The notes beneath the pieces are model-generated. The model worked only from the letters and a program-made list of their open reading frames with translations, was not told the DNA's origin and did no database searches. From contig NZ_MVDD01000002.1 of the NCBI RefSeq assembly GCF_002843315.1, positions 186,001 to 250,000 on the forward strand: a DNA stretch of 64,000 nucleotides, written 5' to 3'. The position numbers and the translations under genes are program-made. Below, in pieces: positions 9,474 to 17,681 of the stretch (the first letter of the stretch is position 1; every line of letters begins with the position of its first letter). Source of the DNA: Labilibaculum filiforme. Its GTDB lineage: Bacteria; Bacteroidota; Bacteroidia; Bacteroidales; Marinifilaceae.

Positions 9474-9498
9474 TTAAAAATCAAAAATACCATATCCT

Positions 9499-9524
9499 AA
9501 AGCTCTCTGTCGAGAGCTTTTTTT
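9499..9524 (+). terminator. Terminator of tnaA
   Basis: AAAGCTCTC and GAGAGCTTT pair perfectly around TGTC and are followed by a T run. Confidence 0.93.
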
Positions 9525-9690
9525 ATGCGCCAAATAAAGAATTACTTCCTTAATAATCTTTTATTTTTCCGGAAGCCAAAAATTACGTATTTTTAAATAT
9601 CAACGAGAACATTCAGATTATCAGGAGATAAATACACAAACTCTAAATATAAATAAAGAAAAAAAGAAGTAAATCCTAATCTCCAAACCC

Positions 9691-10017
9691 ATGACTACAA
9701 TTGACTTAAAATTAACTCTTCAGTTAAAGGAAAACGAATTTTTTAAGGTTGGCGATCACATTTTTACCAAAAATGAAAACCTGCAACCTCTTGAAAACCA
9801 AGTACATTTTTGTGGCTCCTGCGCTATCGAAGCATTTAAAGAGTACGAAAATTTACTAAGCTTGGAAATCATGGAACGCTGGTCGAAATTAACAAAAGCC
9901 CTAAACCAGTCCACCTCTTGCTGTGCCGTTTGGGATGATCGAAAAATAATTCAAGAATTGGTTGACAACAAGGAACATTCTGTTTCCTGGTATGTTCAAA
10001 ACTGCAGAGTTTGTTAG
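9691..10017 (+). CDS. Cys-rich small protein of unknown function
   Basis: I do not recognise this 108-residue protein. It has six Cys arranged as CGSC (41, 44), a CC pair (77, 78) and a C-terminal CRVC (105, 108), a pattern that could bind a metal or Fe-S cluster or form disulfides. There is no signal peptide or membrane helix, so a cytosolic role is likely. The first 30 residues look like a small beta unit. It is transcribed alone between tnaA and the convergent hemolysin III gene. Confidence 0.7.
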   Translation: MTTIDLKLTLQLKENEFFKVGDHIFTKNENLQPLENQVHFCGSCAIEAFKEYENLLSLEIMERWSKLTKALNQSTSCCAVWDDRKIIQELVDNKEHSVSWYVQNCRVC

Positions 10018-10035
10018 ACTCAACTAAAATATTCA

Positions 10036-10131
10036 TGAGGCTGTTTTAAACTCAAACCAGACATAGTGATTCTCGTCCATAGAAAAATCGCAATTCCCCC
10101 GAATTCACATTCTTATTTCGAGTCAGCCTCA
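10036..10131. repeat. Inverted repeat between converging genes
   Basis: TGAGGCTG at 10036-10043 is the reverse complement of CAGCCTCA at 10124-10131, with an internal ACTC/GAGT pair. It lies exactly between the Cys-rich gene and the hemolysin III gene, so it could fold in either transcript. It lacks T-tracts. Confidence 0.5.
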
Positions 10132-10132
10132 T

Positions 10133-10837
10133 TTACAAAATACAATAATAAACCGCAATAAAGTGAGAAATACTACCTGCAAATACGAACAAATGCCATA
10201 TAAAATGATTGAATGGTAATTTTCTCCACACATAAAAAATCACACCCAACATATAAAATACACCACCTGCAATGATCCATTGCAAACAAATGGCTGGCAA
10301 AGACGCACTAAAGGCCGAAAAATTAAAGAAGAGTATCCAGCCCATAAATAGGTAAAGTAGGAGAGAAATCCACCGATATCTTCCTAATAAAAATATTTTA
10401 TAAATGATTCCAATAGCAACCAATCCCCACAAAACCATTAAATAAAGTCTTCCTACTTGATTATTCAAATAAATAACAAGAAAAGGAGTGTAAGTTCCTG
10501 CAATCATAAAGAAAATGCTGATATGATCGAACTTTCGATATAGTTTTCGATTGGGATGTCCAACCATATAATGGTACACAGACGAAGATGCATAAAGTAA
10601 ATTAAAAGCAATTACAAATAATAAACACGCAATAAAACCATTAATATTTTGTGTTTCGTAAGCGATATTTAACAACCACAAACCGGCCGGAATACCAAAA
10701 ACGAATCCGAGTCCATGAGAGAACCAATTAGCAAACTCGTGAATAGCTTCCTTATCCGATGAAAATCTTTTCTTTTCCTCTTCAGCCCAATTTACAAGTA
10801 ATAAAATCCACTTCATAGTATCCAATTTAATCGTCAA
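10133..10837 (-). CDS. Hemolysin III family (PAQR/TrhA) membrane protein
   Basis: The 234-residue protein has about seven membrane segments and the family's polar residues: EFANWFSHGLGFVFG near residue 30-44 (first conserved His), SSSVYHYM with the second His, and FNHFIWHLFVFAGSISHF near the C-terminus with three His. PAQR proteins bind zinc at these His. The start is uncertain: TTG at 10837 lies six bases after GGAGG, a rare good Shine-Dalgarno for this DNA, while ATG at 10816 gives MKWILL. Cellular function is unclear despite the hemolysin name. Confidence 0.88.
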   Translation of the reverse strand: MTIKLDTMKWILLLVNWAEEEKKRFSSDKEAIHEFANWFSHGLGFVFGIPAGLWLLNIAYETQNINGFIACLLFVIAFNLLYASSSVYHYMVGHPNRKLYRKFDHISIFFMIAGTYTPFLVIYLNNQVGRLYLMVLWGLVAIGIIYKIFLLGRYRWISLLLYLFMGWILFFNFSAFSASLPAICLQWIIAGGVFYMLGVIFYVWRKLPFNHFIWHLFVFAGSISHFIAVYYCIL

Positions 10838-11235
10838 TCCATACCTCCTTTTTAGAGGAAATCAAATTTCAGGAAAAGTTTCGATGTAGCAAAATTAATA
10901 ACACCTCAATTTGCAATCAATTAAAGTAGAATGAAAAAGCCTGTTTGTATTGAGTATTTCCTTCCTATAATTGAATAAAATCTTATTATAGTCATGCCCT
11001 ATAAAATTAGTTTACAAAAAATAGAAGTAAGTATGAAAACCTTACTAAAAAGAATAACTACTCTACGAAAAAGGGAAGATTTTATGCAAACATTAACCAA
11101 AAAAGAACGGCAAGTAAACAAGCTCATTTAATACCTTCAGATATTATCTATGGGGATTTTTTAGTGAATATTCTATCATTTTTTTTTGATACCTTGGTAC
11201 TTTAAAAAATAAACAGCTTATTAAAAGCATACCTT
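10838..11235. other. Intergenic stretch with one doubtful small ORF
   Basis: The gap separates divergent genes (hemolysin III and DUF4197). A 45-codon ORF at 10994-11131 (MPYKISLQKI start, many Lys/Arg) ends QTLTKKERQVNKLI; it has no detectable homology to me and may be chance. No clear promoter box was found. Confidence 0.35.
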
Positions 11236-11991
11236 ATGAATAAAAAAATCACCATTGTCCTATTTAGTTTACTATTTGCATCTTGCGCTGAGCTACAACC
11301 GTTCATCGATCAGTATGCACAAACACAAACCGCACCTTTAACTAGCACTGATGTAAGCACTGGATTAAAAGAAGCCCTAAAAGTTGGGAGTAAAAATGCT
11401 TCAAATGTTTTATCCTTACAGGATGGCTTCTATAAAGACGAGTTAGTTAAAATACTACTACCTCCTGAAGCACAAAGCATTACCAAGAACATCAACCTAA
11501 TTCCAGGAGGAGAACAGCTAATTGAAAAAGTAGTTGTTCGACTTAACCGTGCCGCCGAAGACGCCGTTACCGAAGCGACACCAATATTTGTAGCAGCAAT
11601 TACCGAAATGACTATAGCTGATGCATTTGGCATACTTAAAGGGGAGGATAATGCAGCAACATTATATCTTCAAAATAAGACTCAAGATAAATTAAAAGAA
11701 CTATTTATGCCCAAAGTGAAGGCATCTCTTGATAAAAAACTAATAGCCAATCTATCAACAAATGAATCGTGGAGCCTATTAACACAAAACTACAATACGG
11801 TAGCAGGTAGTTTTGCAGGCAAGTTAGCCAACTTAGAAACAGTAAATACAGAACTAGATGCGTATGTAACAGACAGAGCTCTTAGTGCACTATTTCTTAA
11901 AGTCGCAGACGAAGAAAAACTCATCCGAAAAGACCCTTTGAAAAGAGTGAACGACATCTTAAAAAGAGTATTTGGCGAATTAGATCAATAA
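11236..11991 (+). CDS. DUF4197 lipoprotein
   Basis: The N-terminus is a lipoprotein signal with lipobox LFASC (Cys17). The rest of the 251 residues matches DUF4197: STDVSTGLKEALKVG near 39-53, LPPEAQ, IPGGEQLIEKVVVRLNRAAEDA, and a C-terminal LNTELDAYVTDRAL-like segment (here VNTELDAYVTDRALSALF). The domain is alpha-helical and of unknown function, probably on the inner face of the outer membrane. It is a single-gene unit. Confidence 0.85.
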   Translation: MNKKITIVLFSLLFASCAELQPFIDQYAQTQTAPLTSTDVSTGLKEALKVGSKNASNVLSLQDGFYKDELVKILLPPEAQSITKNINLIPGGEQLIEKVVVRLNRAAEDAVTEATPIFVAAITEMTIADAFGILKGEDNAATLYLQNKTQDKLKELFMPKVKASLDKKLIANLSTNESWSLLTQNYNTVAGSFAGKLANLETVNTELDAYVTDRALSALFLKVADEEKLIRKDPLKRVNDILKRVFGELDQ

Positions 11992-12177
11992 AAGAGTCTA
12001 CTTTCTTTGTTAATATAGACTTAAAGAATCAAAACACCTGGCACTACGCGAATCATAACGTGCTATATAACAGCGGTATGATAGTTGCAATTAAATTAGC
12101 AGGAATATATTTTACAATTCCACACTCCAATTTAAAACTATCTGGGTACTTAGTTAGGATAGCGTAAAAGTTTTATA

Positions 12178-12185
12178 TAACTTTG
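12178..12185 (+). promoter_or_regulatory. -7 promoter box of csp copy 1
   Basis: TAACTTTG matches the Bacteroidota TAnnTTTG box. It lies about 160 bases before the csp1 ATG, at the same relative place as in copies 2 and 3. No good TTG -33 element is visible. Confidence 0.55.
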
Positions 12186-12347
12186 CAATGTTTAAAAGTC
12201 TTAATGGAGATTTATTCTTCACTATTAATTTCAATATCAATCATTACTATTTGTTTCTTTTGAAATAAAAATAATAAGTTTGTTACTGTTAATTACTAAA
12301 ATTTAGAGTCTTTAAACGTCAAATTTATTATTTTAAAAAACATTACA
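12186..12347 (+). promoter_or_regulatory. Long 5' leader of csp copy 1
   Basis: This leader shares blocks with the leaders of copies 2 and 3: ATTTCAATATCA, CATTACTAT, TGTTACTG, and the last 29 bases before ATG. GTTTAAA at 12190-12196 can pair with TTTAAAC at 12311-12317 and close it. Long structured leaders are typical of cold-shock mRNAs, so thermoregulation is inferred. Confidence 0.55.
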
Positions 12348-12539
12348 ATGGAAGGAACAGTAAAATTCTTTAACGAATCTAAAGGTTTTGGATTCATTAA
12401 GCCAGACGATTCAAGTGAAGACATCTTTGTACATTCAACAGGTCTTATTGACGAAATTCGTGAAAACGATAAAGTTGAGTACGATTCAGAACGTGGAAAA
12501 AAAGGTATGAATGCCGTTAACGTAAGAGTTATCGACTAA
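12348..12539 (+). CDS. Cold-shock protein, CspA family, copy 1
   Basis: A 63-residue single cold-shock domain. RNP1 is KGFGFIKP (residues 13-20) and RNP2 is DIFVHST (25-31); the C-terminal strand ends GMNAVNVRVID. It should bind single-stranded nucleic acid and melt mRNA structure. It is the first of three tandem near-identical genes, each with its own promoter, long leader and terminator. It differs from copy 2 at two residues (Ile/Val in GLIDEI, Lys/Arg in ENDKVE). Confidence 0.95.
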   Translation: MEGTVKFFNESKGFGFIKPDDSSEDIFVHSTGLIDEIRENDKVEYDSERGKKGMNAVNVRVID

Positions 12540-12563
12540 TTCGTATTACTTTTATACAAAATA

Positions 12564-12590
12564 AAAACCATCCAATAGGATGGTTTTTTT
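12564..12590 (+). terminator. Terminator of csp copy 1
   Basis: AAAACCATCC-AATA-GGATGGTTTT with a T run. The stem is repeated exactly after copy 2. Confidence 0.93.
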
Positions 12591-12761
12591 ATGACTATAA
12601 ATGAAGAACAATATTCAAACTGGAGCAAGAGAGCTTTTAATTCAATAATTTAAACTAGCAACGATAAATTCCCTTTCCTAATAAGTGAAGCCACAATCCC
12701 CCCCCTTTTTCGAACAAAACCTCCGGATTTTAATTAAAACAAAAACTTCACCTATTATTCT

Positions 12762-12790
12762 TGGATAGAAAAAATTTTTATCTATCTTTG
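12762..12790 (+). promoter_or_regulatory. Promoter of csp copy 2
   Basis: TTG at 12762-12764, an 18-base spacer and TATCTTTG at 12783-12790 match the Bacteroidota consensus TTG-N17-23-TAnnTTTG. Confidence 0.75.
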
Positions 12791-12940
12791 TCGCGTTCTA
12801 GAGTCTTACTAGATAATAATTTCAATATCATTCATTACTATTCATTCCATCAAGGAATAAAAAATAATAGAACTGTTACTGGCAATTAATTAAGATTTAA
12901 GACCTTAAACGAACATTTTATTATTTTAAAAAACATTACA
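12791..12940 (+). promoter_or_regulatory. Long 5' leader of csp copy 2
   Basis: About 150 bases, almost identical to the copy 3 leader from AGAGTCTTACTAGATAATAA onward. GTCTTA near the 5' end can pair with TAAGAC near 12898-12903, closing the leader. Confidence 0.6.
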
Positions 12941-13132
12941 ATGGAAGGAACAGTAAAATTCTTTAACGAATCTAAAGGTTTTGGATTCATTAAGCCAGAC
13001 GATTCAAGTGAAGACATCTTCGTACATTCAACAGGTCTTGTAGACGAAATTCGTGAAAACGATAGAGTTGAGTACGATTCTGAGCGTGGAAAAAAAGGTA
13101 TGAATGCCGTTAACGTAAGAGTTATCGACTAA
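12941..13132 (+). CDS. Cold-shock protein, CspA family, copy 2
   Basis: A 63-residue cold-shock domain with the same RNP1 (KGFGFIKP) and RNP2 (DIFVHST) as copy 1 and only two substitutions. Identity with copy 1 extends through the stop codon and the terminator at the DNA level, which indicates recent duplication or gene conversion. Its leader, however, is closer to that of copy 3. Confidence 0.95.
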   Translation: MEGTVKFFNESKGFGFIKPDDSSEDIFVHSTGLVDEIRENDRVEYDSERGKKGMNAVNVRVID

Positions 13133-13155
13133 TTCGTATTACTTTTATACAAAAT

Positions 13156-13184
13156 AAAAACCATCCAATAGGATGGTTTTTTTT
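13156..13184 (+). terminator. Terminator of csp copy 2
   Basis: The same AAAACCATCC-AATA-GGATGGTTTT stem as after copy 1, followed by a T run. Confidence 0.93.
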
Positions 13185-13393
13185 ATGACTGCAAATGAAG
13201 AACTTAAGAGCAATGAAAGCTTTTCAACCATATTTAAGAATCATTAGATCCTCTGCAATAATTACTCCTTCTAAATTGTATTCTTCTCCTCCCCCCATTT
13301 TACAAGCAAAACATTGCTATTTCGAATAGTAAACAAGCACAAACTCCTTATTACAAACACGATAAAGAGCAACAAAAACTTTACATGTAATTT

Positions 13394-13424
13394 TTGGATT
13401 GAAAAATTGTTTTATTTATATTTG
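13394..13424 (+). promoter_or_regulatory. Promoter of csp copy 3
   Basis: TTG at 13394-13396, a 20-base spacer and TATATTTG at 13417-13424 match the Bacteroidota consensus. Confidence 0.72.
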
Positions 13425-13575
13425 TTTTGTTATAGAGTCTTACTAGATAATAATTTCAATATCATTCATTACTATTCATTCCATTCAGGAATAAAAAATA
13501 ATAGAACTGTTACTGGTAATTAAATAAGCATTAAGACTTTAAACAAACATTTTATTATTTTTTAAAAACATTACA
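13425..13575 (+). promoter_or_regulatory. Long 5' leader of csp copy 3
   Basis: About 150 bases, nearly identical to the copy 2 leader. AGTCTTA near 13436 and TAAGACT near 13531 are exact reverse complements and could close the leader into one domain. Confidence 0.6.
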
Positions 13576-13767
13576 ATGGAAGGAACAGTAAAATTCTTTA
13601 ACGAATCTAAAGGTTTTGGATTCATTAAGCCAGCAGATTCAAGTGAAGACATCTTCGTACACTCATCAGGTCTTATTGACGAAATTCGTGAAAACGATAA
13701 AGTTGAGTACGATATGGAAAAAGGAAGAAAAGGTATGAACGCAGTAAACGTAAGAGTAATCGACTAG
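13576..13767 (+). CDS. Cold-shock protein, CspA family, copy 3
   Basis: A 63-residue cold-shock domain with intact RNP1 and RNP2. It is the most diverged of the three: PADSS for PDDSS, HSSG for HSTG, and YDMEKGRKG for YDSERGKKG. Its terminator stem also differs (CCACCC/GGGTGG), so it is probably the oldest duplicate or has escaped gene conversion. Confidence 0.95.
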   Translation: MEGTVKFFNESKGFGFIKPADSSEDIFVHSSGLIDEIRENDKVEYDMEKGRKGMNAVNVRVID

Positions 13768-13792
13768 TTCATATTACTTTCATACAAAATAA

Positions 13793-13820
13793 AAAAACCA
13801 CCCAAAAGGGTGGTTTTTTT
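13793..13820. terminator. Bidirectional terminator between csp copy 3 and the minus-strand cold-shock gene
   Basis: AAAAAACCACCC-AAAA-GGGTGGTTTTTTT carries A- and T-tracts on both sides and serves converging genes. Confidence 0.9.
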
Positions 13821-13855
13821 ATTTTCTGAAATTTTGTAACAACCAAAGTGGCTAT

Positions 13856-14311
13856 TTATTTTTTAACTAAAGTAACATTTACTGCATTCATCCCTTTAGG
13901 ACCACGCTCTGTTTCAAAGTTAACTTTATCGTTTTCATTTACAGAATCTACAAGACCATTGATATGTACAAAAATACTTTCCTTGGTTTCTAAATCTTTA
14001 ATGAAGCCATATCCTTTACTTGTATTGAAAAAAGATACAATTCCTTCTCTTAAAGGTTGTTCTATATTGCTATCATCACTATTTCGAGCACCAAGAACGA
14101 TATCCTCTTCGTTAATCTCTTTCTTCTTTTTAGTTGGATCTGGTGGAGTATCACTCAAATTTCCAAACTCATCTGTATAGGCAAGCATTTCTTCGAAGGT
14201 ACGGCCAGGATTGGCTTTACGCTCTTCTTTACGCGCTTCTTTTTCTTTTCTTTTTTGGAGTTTTTGCTTCTCTTTCTCTTTTTTGTTGTAAGTTTCTTTT
14301 GGTCTCGCCAT
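13856..14311 (-). CDS. Cold-shock domain protein with Lys-rich N-terminal extension
   Basis: The 151-residue protein has a basic, low-complexity N-terminus (residues 1-38, many KEK/RKE), an acidic linker, and a C-terminal cold-shock domain from about residue 88: RNP1 KGYGFIKD, RNP2 SIFVHINGL, ending GMNAVNVTLVKK. The extension resembles a highly charged RNA-binding or disordered tail seen in longer Bacteroidota Csp proteins. It converges on the triple csp cluster but has a different gene structure and low DNA similarity to it. Confidence 0.9.
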   Translation of the reverse strand: MARPKETYNKKEKEKQKLQKRKEKEARKEERKANPGRTFEEMLAYTDEFGNLSDTPPDPTKKKKEINEEDIVLGARNSDDSNIEQPLREGIVSFFNTSKGYGFIKDLETKESIFVHINGLVDSVNENDKVNFETERGPKGMNAVNVTLVKK

Positions 14312-14601
14312 AGCTTTTTTAAGATTCGAAATTCATTATATTCCTTTAAAAGTTGAATTAGATAATTAATTTGTCTATCCGATCATTTCCTAAAGGTTCT
14401 GCAATGTACGGAAATATTCTCAACAAATTGCTAATTATTTATCCTTAAGGGCATAATGTGCACCTGAATATGAAAAATTTAAACTGTAATTCTAGCAATT
14501 CATTGAATGAAAAAAGCCAATTATAGAAGATTTAAACTCGAATTAGCTAAATTTTCTCTATCTGGTATATGTTTTCTATCTTCGAAATAAATTGGTAACA
14601 A

Positions 14602-15135
14602 ATGGAATTACATTCAAAAAGATTATGCTTGCAAACAATTCAAATGGATCACGCTGAAGAAGTATTCAATTATCGTTCAGATGTTAATACCAATCAATAC
14701 CAAACTTGGATTCCAACAAAGATGAATGATGTTTACAATTTTATCAACAATCAAGTTTCGATAAATATCGATCAAATAAGTTCATGGTATCAATTTGTAA
14801 TTGTTTGTAAAGAGAATAAAAAAGTGATTGGAGATATTGGAATTCATTTTTTAGATGAAGATAAAAAACAGGTAGAACTTGGTTGCACGCTGGCAAAAAA
14901 CTATCATGGTAGAGGTTTTGCAAGCGAAGCATTAACTGAAACTATTCGCTTTCTATTTCAGGATTTAAATAAGCATCGAATTATTGCTTCGGTTGATCCT
15001 GCAAATGAAAAATCGATTGCTATGCTCGAACGCATAGGGTTTCGAAAAGAAGCTCATTTTATTAAAAGCCTTTTAATAAATGGAGAATGGGTTGACGATG
15101 TTGTTTATGCAATTCTTAAAGAAGAATGGACCTGA
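14602..15135 (+). CDS. GNAT family N-acetyltransferase (RimJ/RimL-like)
   Basis: A 177-residue GNAT enzyme. It begins with the RimJ/L-type LHSKRLCLQTIQMDHAEEVF, has the acetyl-CoA binding loop as LAKNYHGRGFASEAL (residues ~97-111) with the Q/RxxGxG/A variant HGRGFA, and the C-terminal signature DPANEKSIAMLERIGFRKEAHF. It transfers an acetyl group from acetyl-CoA to an amine, perhaps a protein N-terminus or small molecule. It stands alone. Confidence 0.9.
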   Translation: MELHSKRLCLQTIQMDHAEEVFNYRSDVNTNQYQTWIPTKMNDVYNFINNQVSINIDQISSWYQFVIVCKENKKVIGDIGIHFLDEDKKQVELGCTLAKNYHGRGFASEALTETIRFLFQDLNKHRIIASVDPANEKSIAMLERIGFRKEAHFIKSLLINGEWVDDVVYAILKEEWT

Positions 15136-15285
15136 AAACCGAGATAAAGCGATCGCTAAAAAACTATGACTTCTTATAAAACACACAATTTTCCTTTAAT
15201 TTTTAAGCATCTCTAAAAACATTGTCTACACCAAAAAAGTCTTTCCGATACTAAAACTAGTATTTGCAGTAATTAGCCAACTTCT

Positions 15286-16455
15286 TTAATGAGGTTCCAC
15301 AAGAACAAAATCACGTAAATCAGAAACTAAAATATCTTCTATCTCTTTAAATTTATGCTTTGGAGTTTTAGTAAATAACATTCCGAATATTGAGTATAAT
15401 TTATAATCTATTTTACGCAATTCCAATGGATTATAGAATAGGCTTAATAGTTTCTCATAATCAAATTTTGAAATTTGATTAGATGGTATTTTTGTAGAAT
15501 TATCTAAAATGATTAAAGAATAAATCTCCTCATCCATTTCACTCAATATCTGATCCCAATCGGGCTTTACATTACATAAAAAGCTGTGGTATGGATTTAA
15601 TTTGGTTGCCAAAAATGTTAAATCAGCAGTTGTACACCAACCTCCAAATCGCATTGGATTCACCTCGATAGGAATTAATTTTCCCGAAGCATCCACACGA
15701 ACTTCGATATGAACAGGAAAATTTTTCAATTCAACTCGCTCTCCTAGCTCCTGAACAAATTGTGTAAATTTTGGAAGGTAAGTCTTAATCAACTCTTTGG
15801 AGGTATAATAAACTCGATCGCTAACATCTTTTTCGGAAGCGAAAAGATGTTTCAATACCCCTAAAACTACGGCTTGACCATTCTCGTCGAAATAAGCATC
15901 AAAAGCAAACTCCTCCCCGTCAATAACCTCCTCAATTAAAAAAGAGGATGCATTCACAACCTCGATAGGAAATAGTGCCTGAGCATCGTTAAATTCTTCA
16001 AGAATTAATTGTTTCACTCGTATCCAATCCTCCTTATCAACAACCTTATGCACTCCTAAACTTAAAAACCCGACAGCCGGTTTAATAATAAAAGGCATGG
16101 GTAGCTCATTTAATTGAATATCATCTAATTTCTGGAACAATACTTCCTTAAAAAAGAAGTCCGGAAACATTGTTTGGATCAACTTTCGAAATTCTATTTT
16201 ATTTTTAAATACATTAATATATTCCGGTAGTTTGGTGAAAGTTAAATGATTCATCACCCAATTAATAGAATTCTCCGAATTAGTATAAATTCTACTATTC
16301 GAATTCTCGCGAAAATTCCGAATAATTAGATCTGAATTTACCATGGAAAGCTCTCCCACTTCCAGAACATTTCCAGTATCCAGAGCTGAAAAATTATATT
16401 TTGCAATTGTTTCCTTTAAAAACCTGGAAACGTATGGCTTATCCAATAAAATCAT
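15286..16455 (-). CDS. ATP-grasp domain carboxylate-amine ligase of unknown substrate
   Basis: A 389-residue protein with an ATP-grasp core: MPFIIKPAVGFLSLGVHKV (central Lys and glycine loop, residues ~130-148), SFLIEEVIDGEEFAFDAYF (adenine-binding hinge, ~170-188) and VHIEVRVDASGKLIPIEVNPMRFGG with the metal-binding Glu-Val-Asn-Pro (~250-275). Such enzymes join a carboxylate to an amine or thiol through an acyl phosphate. The N-terminal 100 residues are not recognisable to me. The gene stands alone, so the substrate cannot be inferred. Confidence 0.82.
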   Translation of the reverse strand: MILLDKPYVSRFLKETIAKYNFSALDTGNVLEVGELSMVNSDLIIRNFRENSNSRIYTNSENSINWVMNHLTFTKLPEYINVFKNKIEFRKLIQTMFPDFFFKEVLFQKLDDIQLNELPMPFIIKPAVGFLSLGVHKVVDKEDWIRVKQLILEEFNDAQALFPIEVVNASSFLIEEVIDGEEFAFDAYFDENGQAVVLGVLKHLFASEKDVSDRVYYTSKELIKTYLPKFTQFVQELGERVELKNFPVHIEVRVDASGKLIPIEVNPMRFGGWCTTADLTFLATKLNPYHSFLCNVKPDWDQILSEMDEEIYSLIILDNSTKIPSNQISKFDYEKLLSLFYNPLELRKIDYKLYSIFGMLFTKTPKHKFKEIEDILVSDLRDFVLVEPH

Positions 16456-16667
16456 AAAAAATAAGTGTTGTCTGTTGTAAAATTCGAAACAAAGCTACAA
16501 AATATGTTGATAGAAATCTATGTCCAATAAGAATCCATCAAATTCAGACTCTAAGCTACATATTCAAAATTGATTGAAAACTGTATTAAAATCATCAACT
16601 ATTATTCATGGTCATTTTGATTAAATCCTTACCTTTTCAAGTCTAAAAATTAGCAATACTCAATCCT

Positions 16668-17618
16668 GTGAAAAATAAAATACTTATCACCTATTCTGTT
16701 CCAAAAGAAGGACTTACTCAATTAAGTTCCCATTTTGAATTAATTTATCCTGAAAAGGAATTCTTTACAAAAGAGGAATTGATTGAACGAATTCCAGACT
16801 GCTTGGGTTTACTATCTATTTTTAACCGAGAAGTAGATGCAAGCATAATAAAAGCAGGGAAAAATCTGAAGATTATTAGTAATTACGGCGTTGGTTTTAA
16901 TAATATTGATATAAACGCTGCAAATAATCAAGGAATAGTTGTTTGCAATACGCCTGATGCAGTATGCGAACCGACTGCAGAATTATGTATGGGACTTTTA
17001 TTAAGTCTAAGCAGACAAATTGCAAGTTGCAATAATGGCTTAAAAACAAATTCGGAATTTGAGTGGGGTGTAATGAAAAATTTAGGAAGCACACTTCGAG
17101 GAAAGACATTAGGTATTATTGGAATGGGGAAAATTGGTAAATCGGTAGCTGAAAAGGCACTGGTTTTTGGAATGAATATCGCGTATCACAATAGAAAACC
17201 TATTTCGGAAATTAGGTGGAAGGATGCCGTTTATATGAATTTATCGGATTTGCTTGAAAAATCGGATGCTATTTCTTTACACTGTCCTCTTACTCCCAAA
17301 ACGCACCATTTATTAAGTGAAAAGGAGTTCTTGAAAATGAAAAAAAACTCCTTTTTAATTAACACATCCCGAGGTGCAGTGGTTCATGAAGCAGACTTGG
17401 CCAATGCTTTAGAAGAAGGAACAATAGCAGGTGCAGGATTGGATGTTTTCGAAAATGAACCACTTATTCATCCCAAACTATTGCAACAAAAAACAGCTCT
17501 TCTTGTGCCACATATTGGTACTGCTACCATCGAGACCAGAATTGAAATGGGAAGAGAAGCTAGTGAGAATCTGATTCTTTATCTGAATAATGGAATTATA
17601 AAAAATAGAGTTAATTAG
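16668..17618 (+). CDS. D-isomer-specific 2-hydroxyacid dehydrogenase
   Basis: The 316-residue protein has the family order: catalytic N-domain with NYGVGFNNIDI, Rossmann fold with GIIGMGKIGKSVA (GxGxxG, residues ~146-158), NTSRGAVVHEADL with catalytic Arg-like segment, AGLDVFENEP with the Glu, and VPHIGTAT with the catalytic His. It reduces a 2-oxoacid such as glyoxylate or hydroxypyruvate with NAD(P)H; the exact substrate is not readable. The start is GTG at 16668. It precedes coaX by 63 bases and may be cotranscribed. Confidence 0.9.
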   Translation: MKNKILITYSVPKEGLTQLSSHFELIYPEKEFFTKEELIERIPDCLGLLSIFNREVDASIIKAGKNLKIISNYGVGFNNIDINAANNQGIVVCNTPDAVCEPTAELCMGLLLSLSRQIASCNNGLKTNSEFEWGVMKNLGSTLRGKTLGIIGMGKIGKSVAEKALVFGMNIAYHNRKPISEIRWKDAVYMNLSDLLEKSDAISLHCPLTPKTHHLLSEKEFLKMKKNSFLINTSRGAVVHEADLANALEEGTIAGAGLDVFENEPLIHPKLLQQKTALLVPHIGTATIETRIEMGREASENLILYLNNGIIKNRVN

Positions 17619-17681
17619 GCCATTTTTTTAATGCTTTTGCCGATCTTTATCTGTAATTAAACAGTAAATAGAATCCAATAT

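Noticed and set aside
13314-13523. 69-codon ORF in the csp copy 3 leader
   Set aside because: It lies across the promoter and the conserved non-coding leader; the equivalent frame is not kept in copies 1 and 2.
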